From contig NC_088681.1 in NCBI RefSeq assembly GCF_950023065.1, positions 13,640,001 through 13,704,000 on the forward strand: a DNA stretch of 64,000 nucleotides, written 5' to 3'. The notes beneath the pieces were generated by a model. The model ran no database searches. It saw only the letters and a program-made list of their open reading frames with translations, and was not told where the DNA came from. The stretch is from Planococcus citri. Its lineage: Eukaryota > Arthropoda > Insecta > Hemiptera > Pseudococcidae. Below are positions 48,425 to 58,778 of this stretch, piece after piece; positions within the stretch are counted from its first letter, which is position 1, and each line of letters starts with the position of its first letter. The translations under genes were made by a program, and so were the position numbers.

Positions 48425-50941
48425 GACTATAATCCATACACGAAAAAGTGCTCTAGAAGTTGATTTTGTAATTTTTTTTCGGGGACCAAAAAAATGCGCT
48501 GCCAAAATGAAGGTACTACCTGCCCCATTTGGAAAAGTGCAATTTTGAAATTTTTTCCCTGCACAACGAGGGGGTGGACCCTCAAAAAGGTGATTTTGGG
48601 GACATGGTCGGGACCGAAAAAACTCGACGGGGTTGTGTTGGGGGACTTCTCCCGATACCAAATATGTAATTTTTTCCGTGAAACCCTGCACAACTGCATT
48701 CTATGGCACTTTTAATGCGATTTTTATGCATTTTTGGCCATTTTTGATGGTAAAATGGCTCTCGTGTCTACGATATGGCTGAGGACCGAACAATTTCTTG
48801 GACGTTTGTTAGACGGGGCTATTTGAAGCCCAACTGCGCAAAAACGGCGAAAAAATACTTGCACAACGCGATTTTATGAGCACTAATAGGGTTGTTACCA
48901 CTCCCCCGCCCCCCGAATTAAATAATGCATTGTGAATTCGATAATATCGATGCGACCCATCAAAATGGTATAAAATTTCGCGCCGAACACAAAAATCGCA
49001 ATCATTTTAAATTCTGACCCCCCGCGGTGGAGTTTTGCCCCCCAAACTGAATATAACGATGATATTGAACAAACTTTGCACGTTACACGTCGATACTGAT
49101 GATTTATGTGTACGCAATCAGAATGAATCTCATATTCGTTGCTTGGGAATATTTTTGCTTCAAAATTTTTCATTTAATCTCCACCCCCTCCCTTCCCCTT
49201 TAAAGACTATTTTTGAACATGGATTTGAAAACTTGAACATGACCTATCAAAATGGTACAAAATTTCGCGCTGAGCTTGAAAATTGCAGTCATTTTTCACT
49301 TTGACCCCCTTGGTGGAGTTTTGCTCCCCTCCCTCCATAAAGTCAGAACATGGATTTGAAAACTTGGACGCGACCTATCAAAATGACATAAAATTTCGCG
49401 CTGAGCTCGAAAATTGGAATCAATTTTCTTTTTAATCCCCTTCTCTCGCTCCTCACATTCGATTGACTATTTTTCTCATGACTGGAATGAAGTTTGGAAA
49501 CAATGGAGCTCGGGAAAGCGTTTTCTTTCATTTATATTTTTTTCATATTTTATTTTTGTTCCAATTATCTTATTTCTTTGTATTTTTTTCTCGTTCTTAT
49601 TTTTCTGATTTTTTTCATTTCAACTTGTTTATTTCGTATTTTTTGCATCTTTCATTGTTATTCCATTTTTCTTGTTTGTAATTTTTTTATTGTTTTTCTT
49701 CATTTCTTATTTCATCTGATTTCTTTTCATTTATATTATTTTTTCATCTTTCATTTCTGTTCCAATTTTCTTATCTGTTTGTATTTTTTCCCTTTCTTAT
49801 TTTTCTGTTATTTTTTTTCATTTCATCTCGTTTTTTTCATTTGCATTCTTTGAATCATTCATTGTTCCATTTTTTTGTATATTTTTCTGTTTTTTTTTTT
49901 TTCATTTCATTTTTTCATCTTTTTTTTGTATTTTTTTCCTTGAATATTTTTTTATATTGTCACATTGTTACATAAATCCTTATATACAGACACGTAATGT
50001 GCAACGTGTTCAATTTCATAGGACTTTATGGAGGGAGGGGAGCAAAACTCCACCAAGGGGGTCAAAGTGAAAAATGACTGCAATTTTCAAGCTCAGCGCG
50101 AAATTTTGTACCATTTTGATAGGTCATGTTCAAGTTTTCAAATCCATGTTCAAAAATAGTCTTTAAAGGGGAAGGGAGGGGGTGGAGATTAAATGAAAAA
50201 TTTTGAAGCAAAAATATTCCCAAGCAACGAATATGAGATTCATTCTGATTGCGTACACATAAATCATCAGTATCGACGTGTAACGTGCAAAGTTTGTTCA
50301 ATATCATCGTTATATTCAGTTTGGGGGGCAAAACTCCACCGCGGGGGGTCAGAATTTAAAATGATTGCGATTTTTGTGTTCGGCGCGAAATTTTATACCA
50401 TTTTGATGGGTCGCATCGATATTATCGAATTCACAATGCATTATTTAATTCGGGGGGCGGGGGAGTGGTAACAACCCTATTAGTGCTCATAAAATCGCGT
50501 TGTGCAAGTATTTTTTCGCCGTTTTTGCGCAGTTGGGCTTCAAATAGCCCCGTCTAACAAACGTCCAAGAAATTGTTCGGTCCTCAGCCATATCGTAGAC
50601 ACGAGAGCCATTTTACCATCAAAAATGGCCAAAAATGCATAAAAATCGCATTAAAAGTGCCATAGAATGCAGTTGTGCAGGGTTTCACGGAAAAAATTAC
50701 ATATTTGGTATCGGGAGAAGTCCCCCAACACAACCCCGTCGAGTTTTTTCGGTCCCGACCATGTCCCCAAAATCACCTTTTTGAGGGTCCACCCCCTCGT
50801 TGTGCAGGGAAAAAATTTCAAAATTGCACTTTTCCAAATGGGGCAGGTAGTACCTTCATTTTGGCAGCGCATTTTTTTGGTCCCCGAAAAAAAAATACAA
50901 AATCAACTTCTAGAGCACTTTTTCGTGTATGGATTATAGTC
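48425..50941. mobile_element. 2.5-kb fold-back element with near-identical 920-bp arms
   Basis: Arms 48425-49344 and 50022-50941 are reverse complements with no length difference. One mismatch was noticed by eye, in the run before TTTCGGGGACC. The ends are GACTATAATCC / GGATTATAGTC, flanked by TA on both sides (48423-48424, 50942-50943), as for TA-targeting elements. The 677-bp spacer begins with one more copy of an internal arm repeat (AACATGGATTTGAAAACTTG) and continues as T-rich sequence. Mirror-image open frames of 90 or so residues on both arms are by-products of the palindrome. No transposase domain was recognised. Confidence 0.92.
49490..49985. repeat. T-rich pyrimidine tract in the fold-back spacer
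   Basis: A run of about 490 bases made of TTTTCATTT, TTCTTATTT and TTTTTTCAT words with almost no purine blocks. It forms most of the loop of the palindrome. Confidence 0.8.
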
Positions 50942-52160
50942 TATGAGTCAAAGTGAATACGAGGACAGCAAGCTCACCTATGTTGCCAGACTTTATTGTA
51001 AGTGATTGTTTTCTTTTGAGATATCTGTATTCGATGGCATTGCCTATCAGTACCACACTTCATCTCGAATAAAAAGAACCTTTATTTTGGCATGTTTTAA
51101 AACATTAAACAATTATTCCAATGAGAATAATTTTTTAGTTTCAATTTCAAGTTATTCATTAATGGTAGACCCCATTTTTGGGCTAGGACCACTATTTAGA
51201 AAGATATGGGTGAGACCCCTTTTTGGTGGTTTTTTTTTGGTTCCTACCCTTCCCTGCCCCCTGCGGCGCCACAATTAGGAAAACACGCAAAATTGCCGCT
51301 ACAATGCCAAACAATGGTGGAAATGGTGAGCCGAATGCTAATTTTTCTTGTTATTAGTAAGAAATACATATTTGTTGAAAGCAATACACAGTGCAAAAAA
51401 TTATGTCTCTCCCAACGACACCATGCCAATTGCAATAGAAAATAATGTTTAAAATTTAATTTTATGTTTTCATGCTTGAACAAACGACTACCAATGAAAA
51501 CAACTCCATGTGTGATCATAAGTCAAATCACACAGTGATAAAAATTGATAATGTCGAAATGCAGCATTCAGGCCTCTACTCCTGTAGAGTTTTTGTTAGA
51601 AACGTATCTGTCATTTTGTTCAGCAAACGTAAGTTTCTTCAATTGGTTCAATAAATAGGTAAAATATCATCGCTGTTTTTGTAGGTACCAACAACGTTTT
51701 TAAATGGCTCTGTTCTTGTTGCTAAAACTCTTGCAAAAAAGTGGTGCAAATGTAAAAAAACGGCAGAGAAAATGGAAATAGCCGAAATACGACGAGCCCG
51801 GGGAATTTGAATCCAATTATAGGACATGAAAAGGAAAAGTTAATACAGTCTGGCTCTTCAGCAGGACACACCAACACAGAAATAACTCTAACAGACGATT
51901 CGATGGAGTACACATACCCCTCAACTAGTAAAGATCAAGACCCATCGTGTACCTTTGGCATCGAAACGTTTGATTTTGGTGACTCGGATGACGTTAGCTT
52001 ATGCTCAATTGCAGCAATTTTTGCAACAGAAGGCATGAAAAACATAGTGAACTATGTTGTAAATGGGAATGGATTGAAATTAGTGAGTGTAGGTTGGGAT
52101 ATTCAGAAGAATCCGACACTATACGGAAAGTCAGAGACACCATTATTACCATTTTAATAT
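50942..52160 (+). pseudogene. copy C of the Ig-like receptor gene family
   Basis: Three coding-like blocks lie in order. 50943-51000 reads MSQSEYEDSKLTYVARLY then a GTAAGTG donor. 51510-51622 reads KSNHTVIKIDNVEMQHSGLY then SCRVFVRNVSVILFS, with the D/H-SGLYSC signature of an immunoglobulin strand F, ending at AAAC|GTAAGT. 51671-52157, after the acceptor TTTTTGTAG, reads VLVAKTLAKKWCKCKKTAEK (basic, like a juxtamembrane segment). After a frame change it gives a tail with TDDSMEYTYPSTSK, DPSCTFGIETFDFGDS and GWDIQKNPTLYGKS. A 220-bp arm of an inverted repeat (51222-51415) lies between the first two blocks. The frame break near 51800 is shared with copy A, so both may be old pseudogenes; alternatively the exon model is incomplete. 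Confidence 0.45.
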
Positions 52161-52941
52161 TTGTATAATTACCTAACCGGCAAAATTCTAGATGTTGTTG
52201 TGGAGTCTCCCCTTTATGTGCCTCCATTGAACTTCTAAATGCAGCAAGAAATTTTTACTGGTCGAAATTCCATCAGAATTGAAATATTAAGCCAATTACT
52301 GTTCAATATTGATCGCTATAGTTCGCCCAAAGTGTTGGAATTATGGCAGACCCCCCCCCCTACCCCTTCAAGGGGGCAGATCCCTATAATATGGAATTGA
52401 TAAAAAACAGACCTTCAGAGTTGATATGTATTTGGTAAATTTGTGCTGCCTCTACGTGGGCCGTGGAAATATTTTTTGTCGTTCAATTCATCGGATACCA
52501 TCCCTTCTCCCTCCTCCTTCCCTTCCCTATCAACCTGGACTCATCCTTATCCTATTCAAAAACAATTAAATCTTTGATATAATATTGCAATGGTTGTCTC
52601 CCATTGGGTTTGAAATTTTTTTTATGGGTGGCTTAAGCAACGCTAATCAATCCAAAATAAATATGTTTGTTCCTTACTCGCCTATTGAAAATAAAAAATA
52701 ATTAAAAACCGATGGGGGACAATCATTGCAATATTAAATCATCGATTTCTTTGTTTCTGAATATGGATATGGATGAATCCAGGTTGCTGGGGGAGGGGCA
52801 GAGGAGGGAGAAGGGATAGTATCCGATGAAACAAACAACAAAAAATATTTCCATGGGCCACGTAGCACAAATTTACCAAACATTCACTCTGAACCTGAAG
52901 TCTGAAGGTTTGTTTTTTTATCAGTACCACATTCCACATTA

Positions 52942-53676
52942 CACTGAAAGAAATGATTTTCAAAACGCATTATTCAGTCCCGAAATTGATGGAATGGTTA
53001 CTGCACAGTACAGTAATTTTCAAGTTACCTAATTTTGATGTAATGATTACATAGTTTAAATCAGAGAATGCATCATACAATGGAATGAGTACTCATTACA
53101 TTTCTTTGGGGACTCAGTCCTGCAGACATGGTATTCAAAACATCATTTGGTGGGTAATAATTACACCGTATAGTAAGCAATGATTACATTCCTTAAACAT
53201 GACTGAGAACCATGTAGTGATTTACTGAATACAGTAAACGATGTACTGAGTACATTGCCGTACTGCAATGAAATCATTTTTTTCAAACAGTGAAAAATCT
53301 ATAAATACTTCAAGAGCCTGAATCAAATATTCTACTCGTGGCCATGTCGTTAAGTGTAGGTAGTTAGGAACGAAAGGTTGCAGGTTCGAATCCCAGTCAG
53401 GTAGGAAAATTTTCTTAGGGTAATTAGGGTCTAGAAAAATTCGTTGCAGTGAGAATTATTTAGATGTGCGGAGAAACGTGAAATTGATTGTACCTATCCC
53501 CACTTTTTAAATATTATTGAATAAAAGCGATGGAATGGTCACCGCACTTCTGTGTAATAGTTACTTCTCTAAATATGTACTGATTAATGCGTTTCATTCC
53601 TATACCAAAATTACTGCGTTTTAATGCACTGAGTGCATCGTTTTAATGTAACTGTTACTGTTTATTTCTTTCAGTG
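52942..53676. mobile_element. MITE with CACTGAAAGAAAT termini
   Basis: The left end CACTGAAAGAAATGA (52942) and right end TTATTTCTTTCAGTG (ending 53676) are inverted and flanked by TA (52940-52941, 53677-53678). It interrupts the right arm of the surrounding inverted repeat. It contains a tRNA-like block at 53337-53410. Confidence 0.8.
53337..53470 (+). repeat. tRNA-derived SINE-like segment
   Basis: GTGGCCATGTCGTTAAGTG resembles the A-box / D-arm of a serine-type tRNA. GGTTCGAATCC (about 53381-53391) is a perfect B-box at normal spacing downstream. No cloverleaf end or anticodon arm is convincing, so it is a tRNA-derived repeat head, not a functional tRNA. The sequence after it (to about 53470) is AT-rich. 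Confidence 0.6.
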
Positions 53677-53780
53677 TATAGGGGTCTAACCCCTTGAAGA
53701 GGTGGGGGGGGGGGGGAGTATGCGATGATTCTAACACTTTAAGCGAACTATAGAAAATCTATACAGTATGACACAAAAGT

Positions 53781-54021
53781 ACCCCATTGGCAAGAAAAAT
53801 GTGGTTAGAAGCATAAACATGAGACCGCGTATTGCTTTTATGAAAGACCCCCTGGAGTGTGAGATGACATAAGTAAACGCAGTGCGGATGCAGTAAAAAA
53901 ACGCGGTCTACTTCAACAAAACTGGTTTCAGGCAGAACAGAGTAACAGCAGGTTTGAAAAATCGTGAGTGTAATACATATGTAGGTGAAAACTGAAAAGT
54001 GAGACTAAAACGAGTGTTTCT
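53781..54021. mobile_element. ~240-bp MITE, CCCCATTGGCAAGAAA termini
   Basis: CCCCATTGGCAAGAAA on the left and TTTCTTGTCAATAGGG on the right are inverted with two mismatches, flanked by TA. It is missing from the opposite arm of the surrounding inverted repeat (55310-55340), where the flanking sequence runs on without it. That marks it as an insertion. Confidence 0.65.
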
Positions 54022-54161
54022 TGTCAATAGGGTAGTGCGGAGCTGGAGTGGCTTTCATTTTCAAGGGGAAAGAGCTAGAGAAATAGAAATGAATGAAGCG
54101 GCGTTGAGTAAGGAAAAATAAGGGCTTTCAAAAGCGACCTTGAAAATTTCAGGCCCACGCA

Positions 54162-55188
54162 CAGGGTGTCCACAAATTGAAAAACTGGTTTGGTCAAAAA
54201 ATTGAAACTGGTTTTTATTGGCGCAATGTATTCTACACACTAAGGGAGCAAAAACGTGATACAAAGTTTTTGAAACCGGTTCGTTAATTTGCAACCAGTC
54301 AACAAAAAAAATCCAAAAATTGTAGATGCTTAGAGACAAAAGTTGTAGAGTGTGGAAAATTATACAGTTTTGTTGAATCAAATTTTGAAACTGGTTCATT
54401 GGTTCGCATTTAGCAACCAGTTTTTGACAATCACTTAAAAGTCGCTGATCGGATTTTGAAACCGGTTCATTAAATCGCAACAAGCCATCAAAAGTTACCT
54501 GAATGCAAGTTATTTAGCCATTTTCAAAATCCGATCAGCAAAAATGGTTCAATTTTTCACGCTCTAGAAGTTTTGTTTAGAGCTTTTTTCTCTATCTTCA
54601 ATTTTAAGGCAATTGTCAGAAACTGGTTGCTGAATGCAAACCAATGAACCGGCTTTAAAATAAGATTGAACAGAATTGTGTAATTTTTCATGCCCTACAA
54701 CTTTTGTTTCAAGTTTTTTTCTCAATCTCCAATTCTTGAGTAATTTTTGATAACTGGTTGCAAACTAATGAACCGGTTTCAAAATCTGATCAGCAAAAGT
54801 GGTTTAATTTTACACGCTCTACAACTTTTGTTCCAAGCTTTTTTCTCTATCTCCCCAACTTTTAGGTGATTGTCAAAAACTGGTTGCTAAATGCGAACCA
54901 ATGAACCGGTTTCGAAATGATGATTAGACAGAATTGCGTAATTTTTCACGCTCTACGACTTTTGTTTCGAGCTTTTTTCTCTATCGTCAATTTTCAGGTA
55001 ATTGTCAAAAACTGGTTGCTAAATGCAAACCAATGAACCGGTTTTAAAATAAGCTTGTCAACTGGTTGCAAATTAATGAACCGGTTTCAAAAAATTCATA
55101 CCACGTTTTTGTCGCCTTAGTGTGTAGAATGCATTGCGCCAATAAAAACCAGTCTGAATTTTTTGACCAAACCGGTTTTTCAATTTGT
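54162..55188. mobile_element. fold-back TIR element, CAGGGTGTCCAC termini
   Basis: CAGGGTGTCCACAAATTGAA at 54162 is mirrored by its complement ending at 55188, and the match continues inward through AACCGGTTTGGTCAAA-type sequence to about 54300 / 55050. The centre is a direct-repeat series with GGTTGC.AAATGC.AACCAATG and GAACCGGTTT words. The outer flanks (ATGAATGAAGCGGCG and so on) are also inverted, so it sits at the symmetry axis of a larger palindrome. Confidence 0.75.
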
Positions 55189-55984
55189 GGACACCCTGTG
55201 CATAGGCCTGAAATTTTCATTAAGGTCGCTTTTGAAAGCCCTTCTTTTTCCCTACTCAACGCCGCTTCATTCATCTGTCTAGCTCTTCCACTGAGAAATA
55301 AAAGCCACAGTGCACTACTTTTGTGTCATACTGTATTGAACTGTAGGTATAGTCGACTTTCTAGTATTTCAATTCTGGTGGAATTTTGACCAGTGAAAAT
55401 TTCTTACAATCGAGTTCTATGAGGGCACATAAAAGTGTAAAGTCATAATTTTTTGCGCTGTATATTGCTTTTGACAAATATTTCTTGGCATTATAGAGGC
55501 AATTTTGCGTGTTTTTCAAGTTTTAGGCGCCGCAAGGGGCAGAGTGTGGCGGGAACCAAAAAAACAAACCATCATAATAAATTGTGTTTACATATTATTA
55601 TAAATTATATTGTAGAGTATTTTTCAAGTATTGTTTTTTTTACACGTGATCCGATTTTAAAAAATCGAAGACCCATCGTGCAAAAATTTGCCCATGTCTC
55701 AACTTCTACACCACCAGAAACGGGGAATTTACGACATCTAATGGACTTTCATCACGATCCGGAATAAATAACGTTCCTAAGTATATCTTTGGGGGCCATA
55801 TTTCGCACTCGGTTGTGGTAGTAAGCCATTCGTTGATTTTTTTTTTACTAGAGAGAGGTGAGAACACCAAGAATTCGTGTTCACCTGTTCACCTGTTCAG
55901 GGTATAAAAATGGGTCAGTAGGTATAGGTAGGTAAGGTACTAAAGTTCAGCTTGCCTTTGAACATTTCCCAATGACCCCTTTTT

Positions 55985-56440
55985 TTGCTCATCTGTCTTT
56001 CAAGTATCCGCATCCTTTTAAACGAGTTTTCTACAATCTTCCATTGTTCATCATCCCATATAGATTTTATGAATTTGATTTCGAAATGCTATAATAAATT
56101 TTTACCGGGATCTGTGACGTGTGCGTATCTCACATTAATCAAATTTTATACCAATAGATTTGGCTTCATTTTTATTTAAAAATTAATTTAAAGTTTGCTC
56201 TGCAGCATAATTCACTTACCATGTGTTTTGAATAACTTCTTCACTATAGCAGTAAACTTTTAGATTTTACTATACAATAATATTAAAAGAAGTTAACTTA
56301 TTGATGAAAACCAACTGGTCATAAGGATCAACTACATCTACATAGAACGTAAATTTGAATACTTACATTACCGAGGAGTCGAAACGTTATCTCGTTTCAA
56401 CAGTTAATGGAGCGTAATACATTGATACCTATTTATAAAA
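55985..56440 (-). pseudogene. inverted broken copy of the unknown secreted-protein gene
   Basis: Read on the minus strand from 56440, this matches the 5' flank, signal-peptide exon, intron 1 and exon 2 start of the gene at 58779. Shared pieces are CGTTATCT.GT.TC.ACAGTTA, GTTGATCCTTAT, GGTTTTCATC, ATTCAAAACACATG|GTAAGTG (donor), CACGTCACAG|ATCCC (acceptor), and a frame reading KFIKSIWDDEQWKIVENSFK. Codon 2 is TAG (ATG TAG) where the gene has AAG, so it is probably dead. It forms a head-to-head pair with the gene. Confidence 0.75.
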
Positions 56441-57399
56441 GAGGAAATCAAAAAAATTATAACGAAAAATAATTTAATAATGATTGAAAAGAAGCTTGAT
56501 AAGCATTCAGATATGTAAGTAATACTCAAATGCTCGATGTTCATCTTGTTGTGATAAGTACTTATAATGAGATACCCAGAGTTGAAAAAATAATCGATTT
56601 TTATCTTCTTCCGAGATAAGCAATTGATCGCTGTTTGATATATGAGGAATGAGGAGTTATTTCTCCCTCTCCTCTAAAAATGTAAGAACGAATTCAGCTG
56701 GGTTCATTCCACACCAAATCGGTAGATTTTTGCACCAGGGGGGGGGGCTTCGAGTTTATTCAAAATCGGATCACGTTTAGAAGTCATCAAACGATGACGA
56801 ATGACGCAAACCGGACATTTTTTCGATTTTTTTTTGGCCGAGCTGTGAGGCTTCAAAGTTCTCCAAAATGGCCGAAAATGAAAAATTTCAATTTTGAAAA
56901 TTGCTCCGGTTGTACACGTGGAATAGAATTTTGAACTTTTTTTTCAAATTGTGGTACTTTGAGAGGGTAATTGACGAATGATGACAAAATCAGTGTTGCC
57001 ACTTTCAAAAACCTAAAACAATCGATTTGAAAACTTCTGAAAAATTCTCAGTTTTAGTCCTTTTCATGTAGAATAACATATCAAAAAATTGTAATGGCAT
57101 TTTTTTCCATTTTCGAGAAAAAAAATTACAAGTTTGGGACTCATTGCAAAAATAGATACCATCAGAAACCTAAAAAATGAATTTTTTGCATTTTTAAGAT
57201 GTTTTACCAGTACAAACATACCTATTCTTTCTACCTCTAAAAGTGCATTAAACAGTCATTTAATTAAAATTTAGAAAATTTTCCGGGAAAAGTGTTAAAA
57301 ATAGTTTCAGTAAAACTTTAAAAAATTAGAAAAAAATATTTAAAAAATGATGTTAATCAGAAAAAAAATTCTGAAATTTCAGAATAATTAAGCAAGATC

Positions 57400-58095
57400 A
57401 GTGTGAAAAAGTGTTAGCCCCAAATTTTTCGACCTGGAAAAAGCTAGATCGAAAGAACATGCAAAAATTCATCACCGGCCAAAATTTCAAGTGCTGAAGT
57501 GCATTTTTCGATTTTTGGTGAATTTTTGAACATTTTTAGCCCGAAAATGGGAAAAAATCAAAATTTTACCAAATTCACGTAGAAAGCTGAAATTAGGGAT
57601 TTATTTTATTTTCGACCTGCCAAATCAATTGGAAACGATTTCAAACAGTTTTGAGCAGTTCTGGAGCCTCTAGCAGATTTTTTTAAACTTGAAATTCCCT
57701 TAAGATTCCATCAAAATGCAGTTGGAAAGCCAAAATTAATTCTGCAAAATAATTTCAATACATTACGAGGTCGGCTGTAGGTGGATTTAAAGTCATTTTG
57801 GAGCCTCCAGCGACTTTTTGAAAATTACTGGAGCCCTCAGCAGATTTTCAATGATCGAAAATTTCGTTAATACCAAACAGAGTTGGAAATCCGAAATTCA
57901 CTTTGCACTCCAATTTCAATTCACGCTATGAAGTTGACGGCAGGTGGGTTCAATTCTTTTTGGAGCCTCCAGCAAGTCTTTGAAAATTCCTGTAGTCTCC
58001 AGCTAATTTTCGAATTTTGAAGTTTTCTCAAAATTTTCTCAAATGGAGTTAGGAAGCCGAAATTTACACTGCAAACTAATTTCAATGCAAAAGAC
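57400..58095 (-). repeat. dispersed CTGGAGGCTCCAG-family repeat
   Basis: Inverse orientation to the copy at 63555-64000. It contains CAAATTTCAGCTTTC-type, TTGAGCAGTTCTGGAGCC, CATTACGAGGTCG and TGGAGCCTCCAGCGACTTTT phrases shared with 47105-48285. No coding sequence. Confidence 0.7.
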
Positions 58096-58778
58096 ATTTG
58101 GGGGGCGGAGAGGGATCTTTATAGTTGCTTGTTCCTCTTCTTTTTAATGAATCAGATTCCTAATGTTTTGAAATTATCGTACCACGACCGAATGATTCAT
58201 AAAGTGTTCAATTTCAACTGGTAGATAAATATTGGAAAAATTTACAAAATCTAAGCAAAACGAAAATCATTCAATTCAAATTTTGTTTGTTATTTTGATC
58301 ATGGGAAATTCAATTCTTTCTCACGTGAATATAGTACATTATGTAGTGATTTTGAAACTGAAGGAATTTGTTTCATTTTTAGCCACATTTTTCTTTAAAA
58401 AAGCTGTTCGTCTTGAAGGAATGTCAGAAGCTTCAAAACTCCTTATCCCTTGTACATACGAGTAGGTACAATGGTACACATCCAACTGTCATCAATTGCT
58501 GATCTCGGAAGAATATGAAAATCTGCAGTTTTTTTACCTCTGGGTATCTCAATATTCTATTCATATCAAAAAGAGGAACATGAAGCATTTGAGCACACAA
58601 TGTATCTAAATGCTTATCACTTTTTAATTATTAAATTATTAGTTTTCGATATCATTTTTTTGATTTACTCTCAAGCCCCTATTACGCTATACTAACTGTC
58701 GAGACAAGATAACGTTCCGACTCCTCAGTAATGTAAGTACATATTCAAATTCAAGTTTTAAGTTTATCCTTTGTTAAA

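Larger units (their letters stand above)
51222..55580. mobile_element. 4.4-kb nested inverted-repeat element
   Basis: The outer arms match in reverse complement: 51222-51415 with 55430-55580 (GGTTCC, CTGCGGCGCC, AAACACGCAAAATTGCC, TGCAAAAAATTATG) and 52195-52400 with 53680-53770 plus 55320-55425 (TTTTTACTGGTCGAAATTCC, CTATAGTTCGC, CCCCTTCAAGGGG). An inner pair, 52400-52610 and 52695-52930, is also inverted. Other elements have inserted inside it at 52942-53676, about 53781-54021 and 54162-55188, and the left arm contains the Ig-like relic at 51416-52190, absent from the right arm. Confidence 0.7.

Noticed and set aside
48413..50956. Pairs of mirrored open frames of 70-93 residues
   Set aside because: They are the same sequence read from the two arms of the fold-back element. 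No domain, and both arms open in three overlapping frames.
53337..53410. A functional tRNA gene
   Set aside because: A- and B-boxes are present but no acceptor stem or anticodon arm could be folded. Called SINE-like instead.
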